From Eurosta solidaginis (Eukaryota > Arthropoda > Insecta > Diptera > Tephritidae), in the NCBI RefSeq assembly GCF_040869045.1, contig NC_090319.1, positions 281,453,693-281,517,692 on the forward strand: a DNA stretch of 64,000 nt, read 5' to 3'. Position numbers and translations under genes: made by a program. The notes under the pieces were generated by a model. The model was not told the DNA's origin. It did no database searches and was given only the letters and a program-made list of their open reading frames with translations. Each line of letters begins with the position of its first letter. Position 1 is the first letter of the stretch. Below are positions 10,237 to 21,259 of the stretch, one piece after another.

Positions 10237-10985
10237 TTATATTGATAGTTAGGCTGCGATTAAGGCAATAATCTCACACAGTACTTCATCAAGAAGTGTT
10301 TTGCAATGTAAAGCAGCATTGGAAACACTTCGCTCAGGCCGGACCATATATCTTTACTGAGTTCCCGATCATAAAGGGATAGAAGGTAACGAAAAGGCCG
10401 ACGAGTTGGCAAAGGAGGGTGCAACATTCGCTGAGTCGACGATAGACGTCCCAATCCATTTGGGAGATATCAAAAGGAGACAGGAGTTGCATATGATCCA
10501 TCAAGCAGGTAAGGCGTGGACAAAAGCGCGGGGCTGCAAAATTTCCAAGATCATGTGCAAATCCTACGATATTAGACTCACAAAGTGGCTCATATCTCTG
10601 AAGAGAGAAGACTTAAGGCTCACGATGAGCGTACTGACTGAACACTGCCTGCTGGCGTCACATGCTTATAAATTAGGCTTCGTCAGTAACAGCAAGCGTA
10701 GGAAGTGTGAGCTGCAGGAAGAAACGGCTGAGGTCGTTCTGTGTTCATGTCCTACGCTCGCCAGGTCAAGGCTCCAGCTATTAAGGGCGGAAGATTTGCA
10801 AAATCTTGAGGCAGCAATTCAGCTGGGTCCTAGAAAACTTCTGGTGTTTATCAAGAGGACGGAGTTATTCTATAACATATGTCCTGGCACATGATTGGAG
10901 TTCTTCCGTTTGATCGTCACTATGGACACATTCAGTCTAAGTGAGGTCTTTATTGACCGGCCAGTTCAACCAAACCTAACCTGTG
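10237..10985 (+). pseudogene. LINE pol remnant: RNase H end and C-terminal zinc-knuckle region
   Basis: The translation continues the LINE cut at 7254. 'VPDHKGIEGNEKADELAKEG' at about 10364-10423 is the classic RNase H C-terminal motif. It is followed by a region with 'HCLLASHAYKLGF', 'CELQEETAEVVLCSCPTL' (a Cys-His-type C-terminal module) and a stop near 10893. In-frame stops occur just after the resumed 'YIDS' and before 'VPDHKG'. The 3' UTR ends around 'cagttcaaccaaacctaacc', and a similar end recurs at 34597-34757. It is a decayed copy. Confidence 0.82.
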
Positions 10986-11155
10986 TGTGGTCGCCGCTTG
11001 GCAGTAGTTTTGCAAACACTCCGGAAGTATTTCTGTTTACATTAAACATGTAGGTACCATCCTTCCGATATGTAGGAAAAATTAGAAAGAAGCACAACGT
11101 AAATTGGAAGCGAAATTTAGGCTTTCATCTCTTCGGAGGTAAATCGCGACAAGTA
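10986..11155 (+). mobile_element. SINE 3' fragment
   Basis: A diverged piece of the tRNA-derived SINE body: 'gcaaacactccggaagtatttctg', abridged, then 'gtaggaaaaatta', 'gcacaacgtaaattgg' and 'tctcttcggagg'. No tRNA-like head is present. Its end merges with the boundary of the right inverted-duplication arm. Confidence 0.7.
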
Positions 11156-11954
11156 ATTTTTTTTTAATAGCGACTCCGGTTTCTGAGGGTTTTCCAAACA
11201 TTTTGATCAGTGCGACATCCAGCGACACCTCTTGCCAAAATTAAATCATATTTTGGTAAAATATCAGCCCTTTAAAACCCTGGACAACTTTCAATAGTCA
11301 TAACTCCAAATTCGTAAACATATTTTCACTTAACCATAGATGTATGTATACTGCCATCGGTTATTGGTGCCTTGACCTAATATATGTGATAACTTCATGA
11401 AATAGATAATAAAAGCATTTTGAAACGAAAAATATAATCTCCAACATGCGAATAAATTCGCCAGCGCAAAAAGTTATATATTATGGGTATGGAGGAAAAC
11501 CAAAACCTAATCTGTTGACTATGGTATCGTTATAACTAAGGCGTTATTCTATGAATTCAATAACCGATTAAGTTGACTTCCGTAGAGTTGGTTGGATCAC
11601 TTTTTTTTACACGGATTTTTCCAGGGCCTCAAAGTTGTTGGTCTGCAATTTTCTTTTTATCTCATGATCTATTCATACACAATGAAACTTTACAGTCGTG
11701 ATCACACTTTGGTCTCACAATTTAAGACATGCATACATACTTACCACTTTCATTGCATACAATTAAAAATATTTATTTACTCGCAATTATATCCGTTTAT
11801 TTATAAGTGATATATAAAAAGAATATCGCCAGTTCGACTGCTGAGTGAAATGTCACGATATCTCAACTGCTGTTTCGAAAGAGAACTTATCTCAAAATAT
11901 TTCGAAATTCTGTGTTCTGTCGAGTAAGGGTGATATTCCACTCAACAACACTCT

Positions 11955-12725
11955 TCAAGATATATTGGCTCTTAAAAACTTTAAAACCTTATCATTTGTT
12001 ACATCTGTAAATAAAAACGGCATATTCGATCTCCCACTACCATCGTGTACCACTGCACAAAGCTTTTTATCCACAATTGCCCCTGATCCAGTATCCCCAT
12101 AACCCAAATAGCTTCTACTAGCTCCAGCACAAATGATTGTGTCTGGTAGAATTATCGGTTTCCGTAAATTTGCGTAATCGTTATAACATTGATCCTTTTG
12201 TCTTATGGTCATTGTAGTAGTTTTGAGAATAGGATATGGCTTCCTTCCACGCAGAGTATCCGCACCCCATCCACTAACTTGCATATCCATGCCCGGTTCT
12301 AATACGGAATCCCAAATGTCTACTGGTGCTACCTGTAAATCGCATTGAAAATCTTTATGCACTTTAACCACTGCTATGTCCATCAATAATGATCCGGGTT
12401 TGTAAGCAGGATCGTGAATTATCCTTCGCGCTATGCGTTTTTGCCCCTTTTTTTCGTTTAATACACGTATATCGACCATACCAGCTAGAACGACGACATA
12501 GATCGGTTCTAACTCGAATACGGAATTCGCGGCTGTAACCACAGATTTCACAGTGACTAAGGTACCAACACAACGATACCTGTTACGATTAAATATTGAC
12601 ACCGACCACGGGCTGTCCTGCATTCTTATACCTACGCCATTTATAACTCGAAATTGGGCATTAGTATAATATATACGGCAGCTTAGAACGACAATAAGGA
12701 TCGCCAAACAAATGCGCGAATTCAT
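11955..12725 (-). CDS. Secreted trypsin-like serine protease homologue, catalytically inactive
   Basis: The frame is single-exon, 256 codons, starting at ATG, about the usual length of an insect S1 chymotrypsin-fold protein. Residues 1-23 form a signal peptide (MNSR, then a hydrophobic run, ending near TNAQ). The chain start 'FRVINGVG' resembles a RVxGG-type activation site without a clear propeptide. At the His position the TAAHC motif reads TAANS, the Asp motif DIAVVKV is kept, and GDSGG reads GDTGS. Two of three catalytic residues are therefore changed and no peptidase activity is expected. The Cys after TAAH is also lost while its usual partner in 'RCVG' remains. Family knowledge suggests a secreted pseudoprotease; the target is unknown. 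A TATA box lies upstream and AATAAA motifs downstream. The broken sister copy is at 1572. Confidence 0.85.
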   Translation of the reverse strand: MNSRICLAILIVVLSCRIYYTNAQFRVINGVGIRMQDSPWSVSIFNRNRYRCVGTLVTVKSVVTAANSVFELEPIYVVVLAGMVDIRVLNEKKGQKRIARRIIHDPAYKPGSLLMDIAVVKVHKDFQCDLQVAPVDIWDSVLEPGMDMQVSGWGADTLRGRKPYPILKTTTMTIRQKDQCYNDYANLRKPIILPDTIICAGASRSYLGYGDTGSGAIVDKKLCAVVHDGSGRSNMPFLFTDVTNDKVLKFLRANIS

Positions 12726-12790
12726 TTTAGTATAAGAATTTTTACGCCACTTTTTAAGTACAAAATATACCTAGATCAATTTCGTGGGCG

Positions 12791-12800
12791 CTATTTATAC
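12791..12800 (-). promoter_or_regulatory. TATA box of serine protease homologue
   Basis: On the minus strand the sequence reads GTATAAATAG, a strong TATA match ending about 65 bases before the ATG at 12725. That leaves room for a short 5' UTR. The left arm has a weaker counterpart at 1531-1539. Confidence 0.65.
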
Positions 12801-12949
12801 CTAGTTGAGTCATGTGAACAAAAAATAAGCAAAAACTTGTCAGTCAAAATTTTAGGAATTTTAAATAACTACAATACATCTTAATTAGATACAAGGCTAT
12901 ACAAAACAAAATTTTCTTTGTTTCCACTCAGTCTATTATAAACAAAGTA

Positions 12950-13270
12950 AATAAACAAATGCAAGGCGCAATAATCTCCGAAGAGATTTTAGGCCGAGCT
13001 TATCTTCAAATATGCGTCGTGCATCTTTTACTTTTTCCTACAAATTGGCACGATGACACTTACATGTTTTTAAGACGACCCCGAAAATTCTGCAAGAATT
13101 TTCATTTAGGAGCTTTTCATGGCAGAAATACATTCGGAGTATATGCTAAACACTTCCGAGAGGCGACGCCGATTAGAAAAATTTGTTCTGATTTAAAAAA
13201 ACTTTTTTCTTCATTTTTGATGTTACTCTGCCCAGGAGTTGAACGCAGAACCCTCGGGCGGAGTATGCTT
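12950..13270 (-). mobile_element. SINE, 5' truncated or degraded
   Basis: Minus-strand copy of the tRNA-derived SINE. It begins with the AT-rich tail and 'caaggcgcaataatctccga' and runs to a B-box-like region near 13230-13260. The A-box head is not recognisable. About 13090-13196 is nearly identical to the start of the window, tying it to the inverted duplication. Confidence 0.8.
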
Positions 13271-13546
13271 GTATAAATTTTTGGTTGAAAGTGCCTGCTG
13301 AAGTAAGAAATTTTATTTATGGCAAACACAAAAGGTTTATTAAGCGTTTATAATCTATCTGTTATAGGAGCCTAATAAGCCTATTTAAATAATAACTATA
13401 ATGGAAATTTTAATTAGTATAACAAACTGATTCATATTGACGCATATACCAGCGAAATAAAATGAACGTGGCTTTGACAAAATATTTTGCTATATTTTTT
13501 CAAAACAAAAATTTCCTAGTAATTGTTTGTTTATATATATGTATTA
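13271..13546. other. No feature recognised
   Basis: AT-rich linker between a SINE and a dispersed repeat, with no convincing frame or motif. Confidence 0.4.
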
Positions 13547-13870
13547 GGGTGGTTTTAAAAAATTAATTTCGGATTTTTGTGGGTGCTCAGGTCAGAAATA
13601 TGACATTAAGTGTAAAAATACAATTGCAAAAGTTTGAGCTCAATCGGAATTTCCTTTCCCGTGCCGAAAGAGCCTTAAAATTTTATAAAATAGCCATTTT
13701 TCGCAGAAAAGCGAAATTTTTGTGCGATATCTTGCGGTTGAATATATGCTATTGAATAAATTTATTAACCAGTTAAGGAAAATTTTAGGGGCTTTAAATT
13801 ATGTTATAACATATTTTCTCCAAAAATGTACGGCTTGGAAGATATTAAACAATTAATGGGTGAAGTGTAT
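13547..13870 (+). repeat. Dispersed repeat beginning TTAGGGTGGTTTT
   Basis: The segment matches the reverse complement of 24663-24937 in a series of blocks: 'attagggtggttt', 'tcagaaat', 'gagctcaatcg', 'gtgccgaaa', 'cgcagaaaagc' and 'tatatgctat'. The match is diverged and full of small gaps. No coding capacity is seen. The class is unknown; it could be a noncoding transposon fragment. Confidence 0.6.
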
Positions 13871-14168
13871 TTTTTGAGAGACTCATGGATTATTACGAAT
13901 TGCATAATACTTTTCGAAATTTGTAAGTTTAAGTCCTTCTATTACGTTTATTTTTAACCCCTTTTGGAGTTTAAATCTTTATATTTGAAATTTGCTCATG
14001 TTTAAGGAACAGTTTTCCATCTCCGAAGAAGAGTTAAGTTCAATAAAAACCATTTGTTCATTTATCATCAATTTCTATGTGAAAATGTGGTGTCAAGCTT
14101 TAAACGCAATTAGTTCACCTTATAATGATCTCAAATTTGTTCAAGAAGTCATAAAGTACAAAGACATT

Positions 14169-14803
14169 CAGGCCTGTTCTGAATTCCGATTCCGATCAAT
14201 TTTTTCGGAATCGAAATGGATTGGTGTTCTCAATTTCGATTCCGACCAAAAATTATCGGTTTGAAAAGTATTGCCTCTGAGCAGTCGGAATGAAAATTAA
14301 TTGGCATATTATACACAAATGTTGCGATATTTGTCTTTCAAATAACTTTTTTTTTAATTTTTCATTTTATTTGGAAGAGTTGTGTGTATTTTTTTGTTTA
14401 AATTTGAGTTAAATTGGCATAATAAATCTTTCTTTAAAAACTTCTATCAGAAATCTATTAGGCAAACAAATCGATGCTGATCGAAATGAAGTCGACCTGT
14501 TCTGAATTCCGATCCAGCGCATTTTTACGATTCGCACGCACAATAGCACGTCTTCTTGCGTCTGCGCATCCAAAAACCATATCTGCAGGCATTTTTTAAT
14601 TAAAATAAAATTTTATGATACTTAAAACAAAACACATAAACAAAAACAGCTGATTAAACTGGTTACCGAATCGGAATGAAAACTATTCGAAATCGACTTC
14701 GAATCGATTTTTTACAATCGGAATTGAGAACACCAAATAGAAACCGAGTCGAAATCAATGTCGCTTTACTTTTCATTCCGAGTCGGAATTCAGAACAGGC
14801 CTG
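14169..14803. mobile_element. Foldback/MITE-like element with 25-bp terminal inverted repeats
   Basis: The left end CAGGCCTGTTCTGAATTCCG and the right end are inverted copies over about 25 bases with two mismatches. Inside, 'ggtgttctcaatttcgattc' (14222-14241) pairs with 'cggaattgagaacacc' near 14719, and a third copy of the end motif lies near 14497. The element is therefore built of stacked inverted repeats. A possible 3-bp duplication (ATT) flanks it. There is no transposase frame, so it is non-autonomous. The superfamily cannot be decided from the ends alone. Confidence 0.75.
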
Positions 14804-15565
14804 ATTAATCAGGGTGTATCAGAAAGGTATTACAAAAATATTTGCTGCACTTGTGGTATTTTAACCCGGGGCTGATTTGTTTTAGTTTATTCGACAATAA
14901 TAGGATTTAAAAGAAGATAAGGATTTAAAAGAAGAAAAACGGTCCTTAAGGATAATGAGATTGCTAGTTTGCAAAAATTAATCTTTTAATTTATTTCAAA
15001 ATACGTCTCTTCAGGAATTTGTTTCCTATCAAAGCCTAATGTTTTTTGAATATCAAGGTCAAAATAGATTTTTTGAGTGACGATCCAAGGAAAATGAAGA
15101 CTTTTCAAAATTTCGAAGTTTTGTTATAGGGTTGGAGGTAGTAAACTATACGGCAGAGAGAGGGGTTAAGTGAATTCAAGACTTTAACATCTTCATAACA
15201 AAAGACGAGGAGAAAAACAATTTCTACTTCAGGTGGTAGCGGATTGTCGTCGCCTTTATTTTAATGCTTCCAAAAGGACCCTGTCTCTTCCCTTCTCTGA
15301 TAATTAGCATTAGAAATTTACTTAATTTACTAATTTTTATAGCTTTTATTTTTGGTATGAATTTTCCTTTCGGTGTGTTCCCTTTGAAATAGAATTGTAG
15401 CAATCGCCTCATCTTTTTGTTAAATATTGTACTCATGAATGTAAAATATTGAAAATGCATAGATAACAAAACAATTAACCAACTTTTTGCCTTTTCAATA
15501 ATACATAAATCCAATTAATTCGTTTATTACGGAGAAGGTAAGTTTTTTCAAAATTATAAAAAAAA
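14804..15565. other. No gene seen
   Basis: AT-rich sequence with only short frames. A 97-codon frame on the minus strand (15224-15514) has no recognisable domain and is probably chance. The last 33 bases (15528-15560) reappear inverted at 23401-23433, directly after another Helentron tail. Confidence 0.5.
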
Positions 15566-16260
15566 AGTAAGGAAGGCTAAGTTCGGGTGTAACCGAACAT
15601 TACATACTCAGTTGAGAGCTGTGGAGACAAAGTCAGGGAAAATCACTATGTTGTAAAAAGAACCTAGGGTAACCCCGGAATGTGTTTGTATGACATGTGT
15701 ATCAAATGGAAGGTATTAAAGAGTATTTTAAGAAGAAGTGGACCATAGTTCTATAGATGGACGCCATTTAGGGATATCGCCATAAAGGTGGACCAGGCCT
15801 GACTCTAGAATTTGTTTGTACGATATGGGTATCAAATGAAATTTGTTAATGATAATTTTAAAAGGGAGTGGGCCTAAGTTCTATAGGTGGACGCCTTTTC
15901 GAGATATCGCCATAAAGGTGGACCAGGAGTGACTCTAGAATTTATTTTGTACGATATGAGTATCAAATGAAAGGTGTTAATGAGTATTTTAAGAGGGCGT
16001 GGGCCTTAGTTCTATATGTGGACGCCTTTTCGAGATATCGCCATAAAGGTGGACCAGGGGTGACTCTAGAATTTGTTTGTACTATATGGGTATCAAATGA
16101 AAGGTGTTAATGAGTATTTTAAAAGGGCGTGGTCCTTAGTTCTATAGGTGGACGCCTTTTCGAAATATCGCCATAAAGGTGGGCCTTAGTTATATAGGTG
16201 GACGCCTTTTCGGAATATCGTTGTACAATATGGGTATCAAACGAAAGGTGTCAATAAGTG

Positions 16261-16537
16261 TTTGGTTGTTTTTGGTACTTGCATAAAACAACTCAATTTA
16301 ATGATTGGTTTACTACCATTTTATTTGTAATAAAACTTAAATCCTAGTTTTCAATTAAATATAAAGACTGCGCATGCAGCTGGTTCAAAGAGACGATGGT
16401 GATAATAATAATAATTTCATTAGAAGAAGAACAATGAAAGAAAATGTCAAAGTAAAAGTGATGCCAGATGTCAGCTGATCCGTATCTTATATGAAGTTGA
16501 TTCATAGATGGCACGGTGTGCAACTCAATACGCTACA
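16261..16537 (-). repeat. 3' LTR of CsRn1-like element
   Basis: 277 bp, starting TGTAGCG on the minus strand and ending ACCAAA. It is the near-identical partner of 18988-19264 and contains a (GAT/AAT) microsatellite near 16400. Confidence 0.9.
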
Positions 16538-16552
16538 GTACTCCCCCTTTAG
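16538..16552 (-). promoter_or_regulatory. Polypurine tract before 3' LTR
   Basis: On the minus strand 'taaagggggagtac' directly precedes TGTAGCG of the LTR, the expected place for plus-strand DNA priming. Confidence 0.65.
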
Positions 16553-16560
16553 TGACTCGG

Positions 16561-18866
16561 TCACGATTTGGAGAAACGTACCCGCTGACGTGTTTCGTAA
16601 GTCCGCACACTCGGCGGACTGTCTGGTTGTGTAATGCCGTTGCTAATTTCAGTGTTCGTTAGGAAAACTGGTTTGATTCGCTCGATCGATACTGCTACGT
16701 CCTTACCATTGATGCGAATGATGAAAACACGATCTGATTCTCTGCTTACCACCTCATATGGCCCTGTGTATGGAGGTTCAAGTGGCTGTTTTACAGCATC
16801 CGTTCGAAGAAAAATATGTGTGCAATCATTCAAATGTTTGAGCTGAAACATTTTATTGTTGTTGTGATGTGCAACTGGTGTTGGTCGCATGGTTCGCATT
16901 TTCTCTCTCAATTGGCCAATGAAGATGTGAGGGTCAGATGGTGCATCGGTGCCTTCTGCAAACTCGTTTGGTATGCGTATTGGCGAACCATATAGCATCT
17001 CAGCTGCTGAAGCTTTAAGGTCAGGTTTATAACAATTCCGTAGTCCAAGTAGTGCTACTGGTAAGAGTTTTGGCCAAGGAATTTGGGTACTACACATTAA
17101 AGCTGCTTTTAGTGAACGATGCCAGCGCTCTATCATCCCATTGGACTGGGGATGATATGCTGTTGTGTGTATGTGTTGGCCACCGACAAGTTTGCACAAA
17201 TTTTTAAACAACGCGGATTCAAATTGTGTGCCTTGGTCTGTCGTGATTGTTTTTGGACACCCAAACCTGGATACCCAATGAACCCAAAAAGTATTCGCAA
17301 TCGTGTCCGCTGAAATATCTCTGAATGGTATTGCTTCGGGCCAGCGAGAAAAGCGATCGATCCTCGTGAGGCAGTAACGATATCCTTGCGCATGGGGCAT
17401 AACAATTTTGTCCATGTGGACGTGATCGAATCTGTTGTCAGGCACAGTAATTTTTTGCGGTGTTAGCTTGTTGTGGCGATGTATTTTCGCGCGCTGACAG
17501 GGAATGCAATTTTTCGCCCATTCGGCGATGTCCTTTTTCATGGATGGGCAAACGTCGCACCTGTTGACTTGTAGATTTGCCACTCGGATGTGGCAACCCA
17601 CGCGCTGCTGAAAAAACTTGATAGCGTAGGTTTCGTGGAACGTAAGGTCGCACTTGACCCGTTGATATATCGCAATAGATCGTACAAGTGTCAAATTGAA
17701 CTGCTTGTAATTTGAGAGATGTGTCACCGCTCAAAACCGAGCGTAATTCTTCGTCGTCTGCTTGCGTTTTCGCAATGTCAGCCAGAGTTATAGCCGAGGG
17801 CATTGAGATTGCCTCTAATCGAGAAGGGCATCGGCCACAGAATTTTCAGTACCTTTAACATGAACGATTGCTGTAGAAAACTGAGATATAAAATCTAAGT
17901 GACGTAGTTGCCACGGCGATGCTTTTTCCGGCTTTTGTTGGAATGCATAGATCAATGGTTTATGGTCCGTTTTGATTAAAAAACTGCGTGCTTCGAGAAA
18001 ATGTTTGAAATGGCGAATTGCATCGTAAACTGCAAGTAGCTGTAGGTACTGTAATTCTTTTCTGTGCTGCTAAGTTTTCTCGAAAAAAAACCTAAAGGTT
18101 GCCACGAGTTATTCACTTCCTGCTCGAGAGCCGCGCCAATTGCCACGTTTGATGCATCACAGACAAGGGCTAATTTGGCCTTCGGTGCGGGATGAGCCAG
18201 AAGGGCTGCGTTGTCTACGCTTTGTTTACATGCTTCAAATGCGTCGACTGCGTCTTTTGTCCACAGAATTTTTCGTTTGTCATTTTTTTTAATGTTACGG
18301 ATAAAATCACTCAACGGTGCTTGCATCTCGGAAGCGTGTGGTATACAGCGACGGTAATAGTTAATGACACCCAAAAATCGACCAAGCTCGCACAAAGTCT
18401 CAGATTTCTTAAACTCAGCTATTGCCTTTATGTGGATGTCAGAAGGTTTGATGCCGTCTTTGTTGATCACTTAGCTTAAAAAAGATACTTCGGATTGCCC
18501 AAATTGGCATTTGTTGGCGTTTATACTGAGGCCATTTTTTCTCAAAATGGATAAAACAATGCGAAGGTGATCTTCGTGCTCTTCTTGTGAGCCAGACATG
18601 ATGAGAATGTCATCAATATAACAAAATACGAATTCGATGCCTCGGAAAATGTCATCCATAAACCTTTGGAATGTCTGTGTGGCATTCTTGAGGCCGAAAG
18701 GCATGAATAAAAATTCGATTAAACCGAATGGCGTGCAGACAGCTGTCTTCTTGATGTCTTCCTCCGCTATAGGGCGTAGTTTTTGGTTAAGTTCATCTTT
18801 CTCAGCCATATCTGTGTCTTCTTCTTTTATAACGGAGCGCAAGTTGTAACGGGAACCTGGCATCAA
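16561..18866 (-). pseudogene. Ty3/gypsy pol remnant: RT, RNase H, integrase
   Basis: Minus-strand frames give, in order, three parts. The first is an RT palm with 'CTPFGLIEFLFMPFGLKNA' and 'FCYIDDILI' (about 18780-18590), which is the YxDD active site. The second is an RNase H with 'LALVCDASNVAIGAALEQ' (about 18175-18120). The third is an integrase (17727-16561) with 'CIPCQRAK' of the zinc-binding region, catalytic Asp in 'HVHMDKIVMP' and 'TTDQGTQFES', Glu in 'PQSNGMIERWHRSLK', and a GPY/F-like 'YTGPYEVV' end. A stop after the RT segment and frameshifts near 18060-17800 and 17440-17730 break the frame. The N-terminal 'MMPGSRYNLRS' stretch joins straight to mid-RT, marking the internal deletion. 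Confidence 0.85.
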
Positions 18867-18970
18867 ATAGAACTACCGTTATGAGAGAACTGGTTATCCG
18901 TCGCAAAATTGTGGTAGAATGGCGAATTTTGCGAATTCCAATCCTCATGTACAGAGTGAATGATATTCGC

Positions 18971-18986
18971 GCTGTCGGGGTCACCA
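18971..18986 (-). promoter_or_regulatory. Primer-binding site, tRNA-Trp type
   Basis: The minus strand reads TGGTGACCCCGACAGC one base after the 5' LTR. The first 13 bases fit the complement of the eukaryotic tRNA-Trp 3' end with CCA (tRNA sequence from memory). Confidence 0.7.
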
Positions 18987-18987
18987 C

Positions 18988-19264
18988 TTTGGTTGTTTTT
19001 GGTACTTGCATAAAACAACTCAATTTAATGATTGGTTTACTACCATTTTATTTGTAATAAAACTTAAATCCTAGTTGTCAATTAAATATAAAGACTGCGC
19101 ATGCAGCTGGTTCAAAGAGACGATGGTGATAATAATAATAATTTCATTAGAAGAAGAACAATGAAAGAAAATGTCAAAGTAAAAGTGATGCCAGATGTCA
19201 GCTGATCCGTATCTTATATGAAGTTGATACAGAGATGGCACGGTGTGCAACTCAATACGCTACG
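18988..19264 (-). repeat. 5' LTR of CsRn1-like element
   Basis: 277 bp, differing from 16261-16537 at only a few positions (for example ttgtca/tttca near 19077, and gatacag/gattcat near 19227). The expected first T is C here. Confidence 0.9.
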
Positions 19265-21259
19265 AGTGTTTTAAAACGGAGTGGGCCTTAGTTCTATAGG
19301 TGGACGCCTTTTCGGAATATCGTTATAAAAGTGGACCAGGGGTGACTCTAGAATGCGTTTGTACAATATGGGTATCAAATGAAAGGTGTTAATGAGTATT
19401 TTAAAAAGGAGTGGGCCTTAGTTCTATATGTGGACGCCTTTTCGAGATATCGCCATAAACGTGGACCAGGGGTGACTGTAGAATGTGTTTGTACGATATG
19501 GGTATCAAATTAAAGGTATTAATGAGGGTTTTAAAAGGGAGTGGCCCTTAGTTGTATATGTTAAGGCGTTTTCGAGATATCGACCAAAATGTGGACCAGG
19601 GTGATCCAGAACATCATCTGTCGGGTACCGCTAATTTATTTATATATGTAATACCACGAACAGTATTCCTTCCAAGATTCCAAGGGCTTTTGATTTCGCC
19701 CTGCAACACTTTTTCATTTTCTTCTACTTAATATGGTAGGTGTCACACCCATTTTACCATTTTTCTAAAGTTATATTTTGCGTCAATAGACCAATACAAT
19801 TACCATGTTTCATCCCTTTTTTCGTATTTGGTATATAATTATGGCATTTTTTTCATTTTTCGTAATTTTCGATATCGAAAAAGTGGGCGTGGTCATAGTC
19901 GGATTTCGGCCATTTTTTACACCAATACAAAGTGAGTTCAGATAAGTACGTCAACTGAGTTTAGTAAAGATATATCGATTTTTGCTCAAGTTATCGTGTT
20001 AACGGCCGAGCGGAAGGACAGACGGTCGACTGTGTATAAAAATTGGGCGTGGCTTCAACCGGTTTCGCCCTTTTTCACAGAAAACAGTTATCGTCCTAGA
20101 ATCTAAGCCTCTACCAAATTTCACAAGGATTGGTAAATTTTTGTTCGACTTATGGCATTAAAAGTATCCTAGACAAATTAAATGAAAAAGGGCGGAGCCA
20201 CGCCCATTTTGAAATTTTCTTTTATTTTTGTGTTTTGTTGCACCATTTCATTACTGGAGTTGAATGTTGACATAATTTACTTATATACTGAAAAGATATT
20301 AACTTTTCTTTTCAAATTTGAATTTAAAAAAAATTTTTTTTAAAAGTGGGCGGGGTCGTTCTCCGATTTTGCTAATTTTTATTAAACAGGCATATAGTAA
20401 TAAGTGTAACGTTCCTACCAAATTTCATCATGATATCTTCAACGACTGCCAAATTACAGCTTGCAAAACTTCTAAATTACCTTCTTTTAAAAGTGGGCGG
20501 TGCCACGCCCATTGTCCAAAATTTTACTAGTTTTCTATTCTGCGTCATAAGTTCAACTCACCTACCAAGTTTCATCGCTTTATCCGTATTTGGTAAGGAA
20601 TTATCGCACTTTTTCGATTTTTCGAAATTTTCGATATCGAAAAAGTGGGCGCGGTTATTGTCCGATATCGTTCATTTTAAATAGCGATCTGAGATGAGTG
20701 CCCAGGAACCTACATACCAAATTTCATCACGATACCTCAAAATTTATTCAAGTTATCGTGTTAACGGACAGACGGACGGACGGACGGACGGACATGGCTC
20801 AATCGAATTTTTTTTTCGATACTGATGATTTTGATATATGGAAGTCTATATCTATCTCGATTCCTTTATACCTGTACAACCAACCGTTATCCAATCAAAG
20901 TTAATATACTCTGTGAGCTCTGCTGAACTGAGTATAAAAAAATCTTGCCAAACTGTAAGGAACAGTACATTATACTACGGTCACATGAGAGGAAGTTGGC
21001 CCATTAAATTTTAAATATATTCCAAACATTACTTCGAGAAATAAATTATAATACAACTAGAAGACCCGGCAGACGTTGTCCTGCCCTAAATTTGGACAAT
21101 CTGGATACATTTTAATAAGATGTTTCCGTCTGACTCTGTCCTCCCCCCCCCCTCTTCCCTTTTAATAATCCTTTTATTCACTCCTCCCTTCGTCTTTTTC
21201 GCTTCATCTATCTCCATCTTCGTCTCATTCTATCTCTTTCTCAATCTCCTTCTCTCTTT

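Larger units (their letters stand above)
11140..13196 (-). repeat. Right arm of large inverted duplication
   Basis: This is the reverse complement of the left arm: 11140-11954 equals about 2738-3500, 11955-12725 is the open protease copy, and about 13060-13196 equals 1-140. The homology may continue past 13196, but the matching left sequence is outside the window. The inter-arm spacer is about 7.6 kb. Small indels and substitutions are scattered throughout, so the duplication is not recent. Confidence 0.85.
16261..19264 (-). mobile_element. Internally deleted CsRn1-like Ty3/gypsy retrotransposon
   Basis: Two 277-bp LTRs (16261-16537 and 18988-19264) are nearly identical and bound about 2.45 kb of internal sequence. 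AGTG flanks the element at 16257-16260 and 19265-19268. Next to the 5' LTR the primer site reads TGGTGACCCCGAC, complementary to the 3' end of tRNA-Trp, the primer known for the CsRn1/Kabuki clade. Before the 3' LTR is a purine tract (aaagggggag). Gag, protease and the N-terminal part of reverse transcriptase are missing. Clade assignment is by primer site and integrase style and is an inference. Confidence 0.85.
15566..20939 (-). mobile_element. Helentron (DINE-TR-like), minus strand, split by an LTR element
   Basis: Read on the minus strand, the head lies at about 20939 ('ttttatactcagttcagcag') with a GTCC-type tract near 20765-20792. The two noncoding blocks carry TTTTCGATATCGAAAA at 20628-20643 and 19866-19881. 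The 130-bp tandem units occupy 19265-19600 and 15660-16260, and the tail with the GTTCGG/CCGAAC hairpin is at 15566-15630. The tandem-repeat block is interrupted at 16261-19264 by an LTR retrotransposon with a 4-bp target duplication. It has no protein-coding frame of its own. Confidence 0.85.
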
